Below are positions 34,800-43,060 of a stretch of 64,000 bases of DNA, in pieces. The position numbers and the translations under genes were made by a program. Below the pieces are notes generated by a model. That model saw nothing but the letters and a program-made list of their open reading frames with translations. It did not search any database and had not been told where the DNA came from. The DNA is taken from contig NZ_CP013987.1 in assembly GCF_001518815.1 (NCBI RefSeq), positions 847,001 through 911,000 on the forward strand, written 5' to 3'. The stretch comes from Pseudomonas oryzihabitans (GTDB lineage: Bacteria; Pseudomonadota; Gammaproteobacteria; Pseudomonadales; Pseudomonadaceae). The number at the start of each line of letters is the position of its first letter. Within the stretch, counting starts at the first letter, position 1.

Positions 34800-36989
34800 G
34801 TGAGTCGTCCTTTGTCCTACCTTGAAAGCTTTGCTTGGGAAACCACGCCACTGGGCCATCGCACCTGCTGGCCTGTTGCTCTCAGGACCACCTACGACCT
34901 GCTGATGGCTTCGCCCTTCGCCATGTGCGCGACCTGGGGGCCCGAGCAGACGTTGATCTACAACCAGGCCTATGCCCCCTTTCTCGGGGCCCGGCATCCC
35001 GCGGCGCTGGGGCAACCGATCCACGAGGTCTGGGTGGAGTTGTGGGCCGAGATCGCGCCGCTGATCGAGCGGACGCTGGCCGGCGAGGCGCTGCATTTCG
35101 TCGACAAGCACTTCGTGATGACCCGCAACGGCTATCCCGAGGACACCTACTGGAGCTTTTCCTACAGTCCGCTGCGTGACGGCGAGACCATCGTCGGGAT
35201 GCTCAACATCACCACCGAGACCACCGCCAGCGTCCAGGCCCATCGTCAGCGCGACGTGGCCGAAGCCGCGCTGCGCCGCCATAACCTGACGCTCGAACAG
35301 GAGCTGTCAGCGCGCATCGACGAACGCGACAGCGCCCGTGCCGCGGAGAGCAGCGTGCTGGCGGCCGCCGAACGGGTGCAGCTGGCCCTGGCCGCCGGCG
35401 CCATCATCGGCACCTGGTACTGGGACCTGCCCACCGATAGATTCACCGTCGACGAAGCCTTCGCCACCCACTTCGGCCTCGATCCTGCGCTGGGCCGCGA
35501 TGGCCTGAGCCTGGGCCAGGTGGTCGCCAACGTCCATCCCGATGACCAGGCAGGCCTCGCCGCCGCCATCGCCGACGTGCTCGAACGCGGCGGACGCTAT
35601 GCCCATCAGTATCGCGTTTGTCATCGCGACGGTCGCTACTACTGGGTGGAAGCCAACGGCCATGTCGAACTGGCGCCGGACGGTACCCCACTGCGCTTTC
35701 CCGGCGTGCTGCTGGACGTGGATGCCCGCCGCGCCCTGGCCGATGAACGCGATCGCGCCCTGGCCGAGCTGCGCGACCTGACCGCGACCCTGGAGCAGCG
35801 GGTCGAGGAGCGCACCGAGGAACTCCGGCGCTCGGAAGAGGCCCTGCGTCAGTCACAGAAGATGGAGGCCGTCGGCCAGCTCACCGGTGGCCTGGCTCAC
35901 GATTTCAACAACCTGCTGGCGGGGATCTCCGGCAGCCTCGACCTCATGGGGCTGCGCATCGATCAGGGGCGCTTCACCGAGCTGGAGAAGTACCTGCTGG
36001 CGGCCCAGGGCAGTGCCAAGCGCGCCGCAGCCCTGACCCACCGGCTGCTGGCCTTCGCACGTCGCCAGACCCTGGCGCCGGAACCCACCGACGTCAACCA
36101 GCTGATAGGCGGCATGCTCGATCTGGTGCAGCGCACCGTGGGGCCGGCCATCCAGGTGCACTTCATCAGCCTGCCGGACAACCAGCCGCTGCTGGTGGAT
36201 CAGTCCCAGTTGGAAAACGCCCTGCTGAATCTGTGCATCAACGCCCGCGACGCCATGCCTGGCGGCGGACGAATCCTGATCGAGGCCGATCATCATCAGG
36301 TCGATACCCACAGCGCGCCCGATCCTGAATTGGCCGAAGGGGACTATTTGCACCTGAGCGTGACCGATACCGGCAGCGGCATGACCCCGGATGTCGCCGC
36401 CAAGGCCTTCGAGCCCTTCTTCACCACCAAACCCATGGGGCAGGGCACCGGTCTCGGGCTGTCGATGATCTACGGCTTCGCTCGTCAGTCGGGCGGGCAG
36501 CTACGGCTACGCTCGATCCCGGGCGAGGGCACCACCGTCTGTCTCTATCTGCCGCGGCGGCCGGCCGAGCGGCTGTGCGAGGTCGCCACGGAGGATGGCC
36601 GGCCCTGCACGCTGGAAGGCGCCAACGCCACCGTGCTGGTGGTCGACGACGAACCCACGGTGCGCATGCTGGTGACCGACCTGCTGCGCGAACTGGGCTA
36701 CGTCATCATCGAAGCCGCCGACGGTGCCGGCGGGCTGGAAGTCCTGCACTCCGATGCCCGCATCGACCTGCTGGTCACCGACGTCGGCCTGCCCGGCGGC
36801 ATGAACGGCCGCCAACTCGCCGACGCCGCCCGCGTCCACCGTCCCGCACTCAAGGTGCTGTTCATCACCGGCTTCGCCGAAACCTCGCTGCTCAGCGACG
36901 GCCACCTGGAACCCGGCATGGCGATCCTGACCAAGCCCTTCGCGGTGGAAGCCCTGGCGCAGCGGGTGAAGGGGTTGGTGGCGGGGTAG
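34800..36989 (+). CDS. PAS-domain hybrid sensor histidine kinase with C-terminal receiver
   Basis: 729-residue cytoplasmic signalling protein without membrane segments. Order: a GAF/PAS-like region (about 1-135, with NQAYAPFLGARHPAALG), a second PAS (about 190-310, GTWYWDLPTDRFTVDEAF and YYWVEANGHVEL), coiled coil (315-350), HisKA with phospho-His in GGLAHDFNNLLAG, HATPase (NALLNLCINARDAM, DTGSGM, GTGLGLSM), and a receiver domain with Asp in LLVTDVGLPG and Lys in ILTKPFAVE. The GTG start at 34800 has no clear ribosome binding site, so the N-terminus is uncertain. No separate partner regulator is adjacent. Confidence 0.88.
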   Translation: MSRPLSYLESFAWETTPLGHRTCWPVALRTTYDLLMASPFAMCATWGPEQTLIYNQAYAPFLGARHPAALGQPIHEVWVELWAEIAPLIERTLAGEALHFVDKHFVMTRNGYPEDTYWSFSYSPLRDGETIVGMLNITTETTASVQAHRQRDVAEAALRRHNLTLEQELSARIDERDSARAAESSVLAAAERVQLALAAGAIIGTWYWDLPTDRFTVDEAFATHFGLDPALGRDGLSLGQVVANVHPDDQAGLAAAIADVLERGGRYAHQYRVCHRDGRYYWVEANGHVELAPDGTPLRFPGVLLDVDARRALADERDRALAELRDLTATLEQRVEERTEELRRSEEALRQSQKMEAVGQLTGGLAHDFNNLLAGISGSLDLMGLRIDQGRFTELEKYLLAAQGSAKRAAALTHRLLAFARRQTLAPEPTDVNQLIGGMLDLVQRTVGPAIQVHFISLPDNQPLLVDQSQLENALLNLCINARDAMPGGGRILIEADHHQVDTHSAPDPELAEGDYLHLSVTDTGSGMTPDVAAKAFEPFFTTKPMGQGTGLGLSMIYGFARQSGGQLRLRSIPGEGTTVCLYLPRRPAERLCEVATEDGRPCTLEGANATVLVVDDEPTVRMLVTDLLRELGYVIIEAADGAGGLEVLHSDARIDLLVTDVGLPGGMNGRQLADAARVHRPALKVLFITGFAETSLLSDGHLEPGMAILTKPFAVEALAQRVKGLVAG

Positions 36990-37030
36990 GATTGATGCTC
37001 GCAAACCCCGCAACAGGGCCTGGAAAAGCA

Positions 37031-37074
37031 ACGGCCCCCAATCAGCTGGTCCGCAAGGACTGATTGGAGGCCGT
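37031..37074 (-). terminator. Terminator of the tRNA-Gly gene, displaced by the integrated element
   Basis: ACGGCCCCCAATCAG (37031-37045) pairs with CTGATTGGAGGCCGT (37060-37074), a strong stem with one mismatch. Read leftward it is followed by TTGCTTTTCC, T-rich as for an intrinsic terminator. It lies 8 bp beyond the remnant of the tRNA 3' end (37083), exactly where a tRNA terminator belongs, but the complete tRNA is now at 43149-43222. It may also stop transcription from the hybrid kinase gene. Confidence 0.75.
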
Positions 37075-37082
37075 CTGGAATC

Positions 37083-37108
37083 TGGAGCGGGCGAAGGGAA
37101 TCGAACCC
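37083..37108 (-). repeat. Distal attachment-site repeat: duplicated tRNA-Gly 3' end
   Basis: 26 bases identical to 43149-43174, covering the CCA end, acceptor strand and most of the T-arm of tRNA-Gly(CCC). The bases on either side differ between the two copies. No other tRNA portion is present here, so this is the duplicated attachment core and not a tRNA gene. Confidence 0.92.
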
Positions 37109-37790
37109 AACCCCAAGTGTCGCGTAAGCCGTTGATTTATGGAGTGATTCCCGGGGGTAATGTAGGAGGTCGATGTAGGAGAGGCAAGGAGGTCCTAGGA
37201 GCGGGCTGGTATAAGGTGGGGGTGGTGTGTATTCCGCCGCGTGGAATTTCACAAATCCTTACAGAGGCGACCGGTTCGAGGCCTGGTCTGACGTCAGGTA
37301 GCGCGTCACGGGACGATTTGTCTTTGAGCTGATCAGGGAGAGCAAGACAGGGGTTGATTCGAAATGAAACCTTAAGTAGTCTTTGCGAATCCCGGACTAT
37401 CGGTATCTGAACGTTCGACGGGAATGGAAAGGCAGTGTCTTTCCAAAGCCAACCTTGGTTGGCGGGCTCTAGAAGGTATGTAGCCAAAGAGCTAGCGGTA
37501 GAGATGGCCCTAAAAGGGCGGACGGAGCCGCGCTACACCAGGCTATGCAGACGGCCTAGCTTCCTCATCTGCATGTGCTTTTAGAATTCGTCCCGAGGTT
37601 GTTGAGAACCTATACGGAAGGCACTAGCCCCGGTGGAAGTCTCCCCTCTCAGTCTAACCTTGATCCCTTGATCTTGGTTGGGAGAGATATGGACCTTTTC
37701 TACCGGAAGGCTTTAAAGATTAGATACTTAAACTTCTATAAGTGAAACAAATGTATACCGTAGGTAAACAAAAAACGCCTACTTTTCTCC
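37109..37790. other. Gene-free left end of the element with several hairpins
   Basis: No convincing gene in about 680 bp; a 116-codon minus frame (37137-37487) has low-complexity Pro-rich content and no start signal. Structure seen: direct repeats ATGTAGGAG at 37159-37167 and 37172-37180; a perfect hairpin GCCAACC-TT-GGTTGGC at 37448-37463; a nested set at 37493-37557 made of TAGCG/CGCTA enclosing GCCCT-AAA-AGGGC, followed by AGGC/GCCT. This may hold integrase arm sites and possibly a structured RNA. Confidence 0.5.
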
Positions 37791-38279
37791 TTATAGTTGC
37801 GTTTCAGTTATCTCCTTCCATTCTATGGCAGACACTAGTCCCATGTTGCCTTGGCTGTTGGGACGCCACCATTTAGCTGTGCTCATACCTCGCAGGTAAT
37901 CCAAAGCCTCGTCAAACGTAGCGAAGCGCTTTGGGGCGTCTTTCTCTCCTACCTTGAAGGTCCCGTCTCTGGAACTAGCTAACCCCGGATGGAAGCATGT
38001 CCCATCCGAAGCGAAAGGGACTGCTACCGGGACACCATGATGGGCGGGACTAGCTTCATTCGTTTTCGACGCAACGAAGAGATCTGCCTCCGGTATGCCT
38101 AGCACGATGGCCAGCCGCTCTATCGCGTCCAGCGATGGGTTGCCCTCTCCACGCTCCATACGACTCATATAGCTACGCGCAAAGCCACAGGTATCTGCGA
38201 ACGCTTCCTGACTCTGACCGGTAGCCAGGCGTAGCTCTTTGATTCGTCGGCCGAATCGGACCCTGAGAGATTCATTCAT
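37791..38279 (-). CDS. XRE-family helix-turn-helix regulator
   Basis: 162 residues. Residues 9-64 form a Cro/C1-type domain: FGRRIKELRLATGQSQEAFA, then CGFARSYMSRMERGEGNPSL and AIERLAIVLGI, closest in style to restriction-modification controller and prophage repressors. The C-terminal part (FATFDEALDYLRGM, KWWRPNSQGNMG) is a small uncharacterised domain that recurs in Pseudomonas regulators. It is divergent from the secreted-protein gene; three AATCG half-sites in the shared intergenic DNA are a candidate operator. A regulator of the element's cargo or excision is likely. Confidence 0.84.
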   Translation of the reverse strand: MNESLRVRFGRRIKELRLATGQSQEAFADTCGFARSYMSRMERGEGNPSLDAIERLAIVLGIPEADLFVASKTNEASPAHHGVPVAVPFASDGTCFHPGLASSRDGTFKVGEKDAPKRFATFDEALDYLRGMSTAKWWRPNSQGNMGLVSAIEWKEITETQL

Positions 38280-38290
38280 CCCGGGAATGT

Positions 38291-38325
38291 CGATTGACGA
38301 ACCCTAATCGGCCACGCTCTAATCG
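38291..38325. promoter_or_regulatory. Three evenly spaced AATCG half-sites between divergent genes
   Basis: CGATT at 38291-38295 (inverse orientation), AATCG at 38306-38310 and AATCG at 38321-38325; each starts exactly 15 bases after the previous one. The last two are part of a longer CTAATCG repeat. Located just upstream of the XRE gene, on the side of the divergent promoter. Confidence 0.4.
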
Positions 38326-38386
38326 AGGAAATTCGAATCATTGTGGGGTGTAGAGCCCCAAGCATCTCTATCTAAAGGAGCTTTTG

Positions 38387-38854
38387 ATGAAAGGAAGCGT
38401 AAAAGCTGTTGTAGCCGTTTCGCTGGCGATTTTGTTCGCTGCACCTACCCTTACCTTTGCTGCGGAGTCCTTGGAAAAGCTCAGCGCTAGGATGAAGGTC
38501 GGTGCAATGGGTAAGTCGATCAAGACTGGCGACCTTAATGGATTTACGTCGCTACCAGCGGTGAGATATCCGGACGGGCTAACCGGCTTTTTGAAGCGCT
38601 ATGACGTGTATCCGCACCCTAACAATAGCTTCGTCGACTGTGGTGATGGGCTGGTCATGACACCAGCAGGCATCAAGCCGGGCTGTGTAGTTTCCATCAA
38701 GCTAGCCAAGAAACAGGCTGATGGCTCATTCCGGGACATTGGTATACGAATCGAGTATGGGGTATGGCCGGGCGCCAGAAGCTTTTCCGCCAATTCGAGT
38801 TATGCAAAATCAGCCATCCAAGGGGATGGGTTGCTCGAATTACAGATGCATTGA
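38387..38854 (+). CDS. Small secreted protein of unknown function (element cargo)
   Basis: 155 residues. A Sec signal peptide, KAVVAVSLAILFAAPTLTFA, is followed by AESLEKLSARMKVG. Two Cys residues (FVDCGDG and KPGCVVS) could form a disulfide in the periplasm. No family is recognised. ATG at 38387 has AAGGAG 6 bases upstream, a strong site. It is divergent from the XRE gene and followed by a terminator at 38895-38912, so it is a single-gene transcript likely under XRE control. Confidence 0.75.
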   Translation: MKGSVKAVVAVSLAILFAAPTLTFAAESLEKLSARMKVGAMGKSIKTGDLNGFTSLPAVRYPDGLTGFLKRYDVYPHPNNSFVDCGDGLVMTPAGIKPGCVVSIKLAKKQADGSFRDIGIRIEYGVWPGARSFSANSSYAKSAIQGDGLLELQMH

Positions 38855-38894
38855 TTATCGCGAACAGTCCGACTATGACGTAACCCAAAAGCTA

Positions 38895-38912
38895 GGCCCC
38901 CGCAAAGGGGCC
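38895..38912. terminator. Intrinsic terminator between secreted-protein and serine recombinase genes
   Basis: GGCCCC (38895-38900) and GGGGCC (38907-38912) enclose CGCAAA; ATTTTC follows. It lies between two convergent genes (stops 38854 and 38918). Confidence 0.65.
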
Positions 38913-38917
38913 GATTT

Positions 38918-39481
38918 TCAGTTCTGAATCACTTTCGCTATAGTTGCTCGCGACACGCCATATCGCTTTGCAAGGGCGCTAATGCTCAGCCCGCTACCTG
39001 CCCCTAGGGCTACCTGAGAACGTTGCTCCTGGGAGAGTCTGGGAGGTCTGCCGAGCTGCTTCCCCGCTTCCCTAGCCCGGGTTAGCCCCGCCTGGGTCCG
39101 CTCTATTAAAAGATCCCTCTCCATCTCCGCGACTGCTGCAAGCATAGAGATCAATAGCTTGCCTGCTGGAGACGTCAGGTCCGAAGCACCCAGCTGATGC
39201 ACCAGCACGCGAATTCTCCTGCTCTCCAGCAGGCGGACAGTTTGCAGCACGTCTACAGCGTCACGGCCTAGGCGATCTAGTTTTGAAACAAGAAGTGTTT
39301 CGCCATCCCTTATCTTCCCGAGCATTTCCCTGAAGCCAGGGCGCTGCGTTGCGCAGGTCTTCCCACTAACAGTATCTGTGAACCAGAAGTCCAGCGCATA
39401 GCCCGACTGCTCTAGCTCAAGCCTTTGGTTCTCAGAGGTCTGTGCCGCAGTCGAGACCCGTCCATATCCGAAGATCGCCAT
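38918..39481 (-). CDS. Serine recombinase (resolvase/DNA invertase family)
   Basis: 187-residue small serine recombinase. Catalytic Ser is in GYGRVSTAAQ (about residue 10), with the conserved SKLDRLGRD (residues 65-73, catalytic Arg pair) and AEMERDLLIERTQAGL helix E. A C-terminal helix-turn-helix, LSISALAKRYGVSRATIAKVI, binds DNA. It is divergent from the nuclease-like gene; three (G/C)GTGCC boxes in that gap are possible binding sites. It could resolve dimers, invert a segment or regulate its neighbour; no clear invertible region is seen. Confidence 0.88.
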   Translation of the reverse strand: MAIFGYGRVSTAAQTSENQRLELEQSGYALDFWFTDTVSGKTCATQRPGFREMLGKIRDGETLLVSKLDRLGRDAVDVLQTVRLLESRRIRVLVHQLGASDLTSPAGKLLISMLAAVAEMERDLLIERTQAGLTRAREAGKQLGRPPRLSQEQRSQVALGAGSGLSISALAKRYGVSRATIAKVIQN

Positions 39482-39656
39482 CGTCTTATCGCCCTATATG
39501 AGGTGCCGGGAAACGGTGCCACGCTAGGACGCCGTGCCAACAAAGCCAAGGCTAAATTCCTGACAGACCTGGCCGATAGGTGGGATGGATGCCAGAAAAC
39601 GGTCGTATAACGACATGCCAGGCAAGATCTTTTATTCAGCGCAAGGGGACTGCACA

Positions 39657-41099
39657 GTGGCTAAGCTCACACATCTCGCGACGATCTCGACTGAGTTCGG
39701 GATAGATCCAGACATGCTTGAAGATTTGGGTGTTATAGATGTTCAGTTAACGACTGATACCAATCTTTTTATTGATCCCTTGCTTTTGCCAGAGAGTTCA
39801 CATCAAGAGATAAATATCGGGGCAGCCACGTCGTATGAGCAACGATTTGAGTGGATTATCAAGCTGCTAATGGCTTCAGAAGCGCCTGGTGATCTTGCTT
39901 GGCGTAAAGTTGAGAAGCTCTTTAAGTTTAGCGAGATTTCATGGACCTGCTTAGGATATGGTTCTTCTGTAAATGGGTCAGGGTTTGGTCCAGCTCTAAG
40001 CGCATCTGCTTTAGATACCGCTCGCCAGATTGTCAAATTAGGCGTGACCGATATTGATTTCTTTATGGGCTTGTCGTTGTTCGAGGAAGGTATAGGGCCT
40101 GACAGAATAAGCGATATGACCACTAATATAATATTAAAAGATTTGGTTGCTTTTACGGATCGTGTCAATAAAGCGCTTTGCTTGCCGGTTAAGGAGTTTT
40201 CCTTGCCAGTTGATGGTGAGCGACGTCAGTTGCCGGTAAATCCCTATACAGGCGGCGCACTAATCCTAGTCCCCAGAGATATTGTTCGGACTCTTCCAGT
40301 CGCTGCGGACTGGAGCGATGTTGCACGTGTGGCGCGTGAGAACGATGAGCTGAGAGAACGAGTTAGTGGCCATATTGGGAAAGTTTGGTCCACGATGACA
40401 AAAAAACAGAAGGCACAACTAAAAGATTCTGCCTTGAGAAGCAAGGATTCTTTCGAGTCGCTGCTGGAGTTAATAAAGTTCGTTCCTGGTGAGCCTTATG
40501 ATTTTTCAAAAGATAATCAGGGTGAAGTGTTCTGGGCGAGAATAATAAATAAAATTGCCTCTGAATACCCTATGTCGTTTTCGGTTAAAAAGAAAACGCT
40601 AGATCGGGATGATATAATTCGTATAGTGGATGAAATTATTCTTCAGTTCAAAGAGTTGGTGGAAAACAAAGGGCTTTGGAAGGAGCTTTGGACTGATGAG
40701 AAGACGCCGAGGAGAGAAAAAGCGTCTCAAAGACTTTTGTTTGCTATAGCTTATTCTTACTGTAAGGCGAATAATTTAGATATTACTCCTGAAGCAGATT
40801 CTGGTAATGGGCCGGTAGATTTTAAGTTCTCTACTGGCTTTGATCTGCGTATCGTCGTAGAGGTAAAGCTCTCAACCAATGGAAAACTAGCTCATGGTTA
40901 CGAAAAGCAGCTAGGGATCTACAAGAGAGCTGACGACACTGAGCTTGGCGCATTTATAGTTATTGATGTCGGGGGGCTTGGTCAGAAGTATGAGGTGGTT
41001 CAGCGGCTTAGAAGAGAAGCCTCAGAAAGAGGCGAGTCAACTTCTCATATTTACTATGTTGACGGTAATATAAGGGATTCGGCCAGCAAAAGGGTTTAG
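39657..41099 (+). CDS. Large orphan protein with C-terminal PD-(D/E)XK-like nuclease domain
   Basis: About 480 residues, not assigned to a named family. A GTG start at 39657 has AAGGGGA 7 bases upstream; ATGs at 39585 and 39615 in the same frame are alternatives. The N-terminal 250 residues hold distinctive phrases (NLFIDPLLLPES, LFEEGIGPDRISDMTTNII) without a recognised fold. Near the C-terminus GPVDFKF (Asp388), VVEVKLS (Glu402, Lys404) and Gln418 in YEKQLGIY form a PD-(D/E)XK pattern. Codon use is AT-rich, as in imported genes. With its single-gene transcript, regulator nearby and mobile location, a DNA- or RNA-cleaving defence role is plausible but inferred. Confidence 0.7.
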   Translation: MAKLTHLATISTEFGIDPDMLEDLGVIDVQLTTDTNLFIDPLLLPESSHQEINIGAATSYEQRFEWIIKLLMASEAPGDLAWRKVEKLFKFSEISWTCLGYGSSVNGSGFGPALSASALDTARQIVKLGVTDIDFFMGLSLFEEGIGPDRISDMTTNIILKDLVAFTDRVNKALCLPVKEFSLPVDGERRQLPVNPYTGGALILVPRDIVRTLPVAADWSDVARVARENDELRERVSGHIGKVWSTMTKKQKAQLKDSALRSKDSFESLLELIKFVPGEPYDFSKDNQGEVFWARIINKIASEYPMSFSVKKKTLDRDDIIRIVDEIILQFKELVENKGLWKELWTDEKTPRREKASQRLLFAIAYSYCKANNLDITPEADSGNGPVDFKFSTGFDLRIVVEVKLSTNGKLAHGYEKQLGIYKRADDTELGAFIVIDVGGLGQKYEVVQRLRREASERGESTSHIYYVDGNIRDSASKRV

Positions 41100-41110
41100 G
41101 TTGTGCTGGC

Positions 41111-41134
41111 AGATGCCCCATTGCTGGGGCATCT
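41111..41134. terminator. Bidirectional terminator between nuclease-like gene and integrase
   Basis: Perfect 10-bp stem AGATGCCCCA / TGGGGCATCT with loop TTGC, in the 38-bp gap between convergent stops (41099 and 41138). T-rich sequence follows on the plus strand. Confidence 0.8.
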
Positions 41135-41137
41135 TGC

Positions 41138-43060
41138 TTATACGTTTTTCCCTTTGCGTCTCAATGCGTCTGTTAGCGCATCTATGCCTGCCTCGCAATT
41201 GAAGCTAGCGATGGTAGGCAGGTCAAAGGATAGTTTTTCAACGTATTTGCTTGCGTTGCTTGTTTGGCTGTCCTTCGTATATCGAGTTTCGGTGATTGTT
41301 TCACCTCTTTGATGTCCCGCTAGTTCGCTTCTAATTCTTGAAGGGGCTTGAAGCTCTTCAAGCATTGTCAAAAATGTATGGCGGAAAGAGTGATAGCTCT
41401 TTTTCCCATCTCTTTTTATTCCAAGCCTCTTGCCGAGAAAGCGTTCATTGAACCAGCTGCCTGCTGCTTTTCCGTAGCCTTTGATTGGATCTCTTTTTAG
41501 TTCCGGAAAGAGTCGTGTTTGTCCCGCTTGCTCAAGTCTGGTCTTGTAGTCGATAAGCCCTAAATCGACAAGCTTCGTGTGTATAGGGATATTTCGTATT
41601 GAGTTTTCATTTTTGAGTTTTTTATCAGTCTCTCGGTCAGTGGCTAGCTCTTCGTTGTTTTCATTTATACTTAAAAGGTATTTTCCTTTTTCGTATTCAA
41701 TAATGTCTGCCAGATCAAGTTGCGCTAGTTCATTTATCCTTGCGCCAGTATATAGGGCGAGCAAAGGAAGCCAATAATAAAATGGTTGAAATTGGTGGTA
41801 TCTGCCGTGTTTGTTCTTGGAGCCAGATCCGTGTTTAAACCAATCGGCTGAAAATATCAGATCCAAATCTTCTTTTTCTAAAAGCGCTCGCTGGTCTTGG
41901 GTTCTTTCGAGTGTTTTCGATCTACCAATAATTCTTGATGCCGGATTGGCGATCATGAATCTTTCCGAAACTGCCCAGGTAAAAAACTCGCTTATCTTAT
42001 TGATATATAATCTGACTTTCTTTTCGCTTGCACGAATTTCACTAGAGTCTTTTGTCAGTTCAATAATCTTCAACAGACTGTTGGTTTTGTATTTTCTGGT
42101 GGCGAGATAGTTGTTTTCTGGTGTTTGCCTAAGTAGTGCTTCGTATTTTCTTATGGTGGTTCTATCTATTTCGCCGAGGTAAGGGTCCTCTGTTAGCTCG
42201 ATAAATGTCTTGCACATCGAATCCATTTTATTTTGTTGTGAAATTTTCCAGTCTGCTCTTTTTTGTTCAATAAATAATTTTACTATTTCTGATGCTTTTC
42301 TGCTGGCGTGTCGAGGGTTGCAAAAATCACTCGATTCGACTTTTTTACTCAAGGCAGCGCTATGGGTGCTGTGGTCTTCTGCCTTATTTGTATGGTTGAT
42401 TTTCTCGACATTAGAATTCGGTAATAAATGTGGGAATAGTCGTAAGGCGTGAATTTTCAATATCAAGAGTGACTTCGCGTTTATTGTTATCCCTTTTTGT
42501 TCTGGAAAGAATGCCGCTCTTCCTTTATTGGGGATCTTGAAGGCATGTTCTTCGTATTCACCGTGTTCTAGGAGGTGAATGACTGTGTGGTTGGTATTGA
42601 ACGGTTTTAATGGTCCGGTATATAGTGTGTGGCTACCAAATGCACGTGCGCTATCTAATACTATAGATCCGTCTTCTCTATCAAGTTGGGTGTGGTCGTC
42701 TATGGTAATCCCATAAATACTACTTGCTAGCAAGGTGGCAGGGATGTTGTTGTTAATCATCTCTCTGAGAATTCTATCTACAGGAATGTTTGCTGTTTGA
42801 CTAAGTTCAAGCAGGCTGATAAGTCCCCGAGAAGAAAGAAATTCGATGTCAGACAACTGAGTTAATCTCCAGTCCTTGATGAAGTTTTCCCAATAGCATT
42901 CCAGGAACGCGGCAAAGTGTCTCGCGCTGCTGAGCCGATTAGTTTTAGAGGATAGATGAATTTCTTTCTGACCAAGATGGCCAGCATAGATAGAAGGCAC
43001 CGCGACACGGAGGACGTAGATTCCGCTCGGGCGGCGGTAAAGCCGGAAGGATTTTGCCAT
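41138..43060 (-). CDS. Tyrosine-type site-specific integrase of the element
   Basis: 640-residue phage-type integrase, much longer than the usual 350-450 because of an N-terminal extension of about 250 residues with no known fold. The catalytic part is complete: Arg in LYTGARINELAQL, the second box SYHSFRHTFLTML (His and Arg), His in LAGHQRG and Tyr in ETRYTKD. ATG at 43060 (protein start MAKSFRLYRRPSGIY) is preferred over an upstream start because the extra 24 codons look non-coding. It lies 88 bp from the tRNA-Gly whose 3' end is the target, the normal layout for tRNA-integrating elements. AT-rich codon use. Confidence 0.9.
   Translation of the reverse strand: MAKSFRLYRRPSGIYVLRVAVPSIYAGHLGQKEIHLSSKTNRLSSARHFAAFLECYWENFIKDWRLTQLSDIEFLSSRGLISLLELSQTANIPVDRILREMINNNIPATLLASSIYGITIDDHTQLDREDGSIVLDSARAFGSHTLYTGPLKPFNTNHTVIHLLEHGEYEEHAFKIPNKGRAAFFPEQKGITINAKSLLILKIHALRLFPHLLPNSNVEKINHTNKAEDHSTHSAALSKKVESSDFCNPRHASRKASEIVKLFIEQKRADWKISQQNKMDSMCKTFIELTEDPYLGEIDRTTIRKYEALLRQTPENNYLATRKYKTNSLLKIIELTKDSSEIRASEKKVRLYINKISEFFTWAVSERFMIANPASRIIGRSKTLERTQDQRALLEKEDLDLIFSADWFKHGSGSKNKHGRYHQFQPFYYWLPLLALYTGARINELAQLDLADIIEYEKGKYLLSINENNEELATDRETDKKLKNENSIRNIPIHTKLVDLGLIDYKTRLEQAGQTRLFPELKRDPIKGYGKAAGSWFNERFLGKRLGIKRDGKKSYHSFRHTFLTMLEELQAPSRIRSELAGHQRGETITETRYTKDSQTSNASKYVEKLSFDLPTIASFNCEAGIDALTDALRRKGKNV

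Noticed and set aside
37083..37108. Second tRNA-Gly gene at the element's left end
   Set aside because: Only the 3' 26 bases are present; no anticodon or D arm.
37137..37487. 116-codon open frame in the element's left end
   Set aside because: No ribosome site, Pro-rich low-complexity translation, overlaps putative integration sites.
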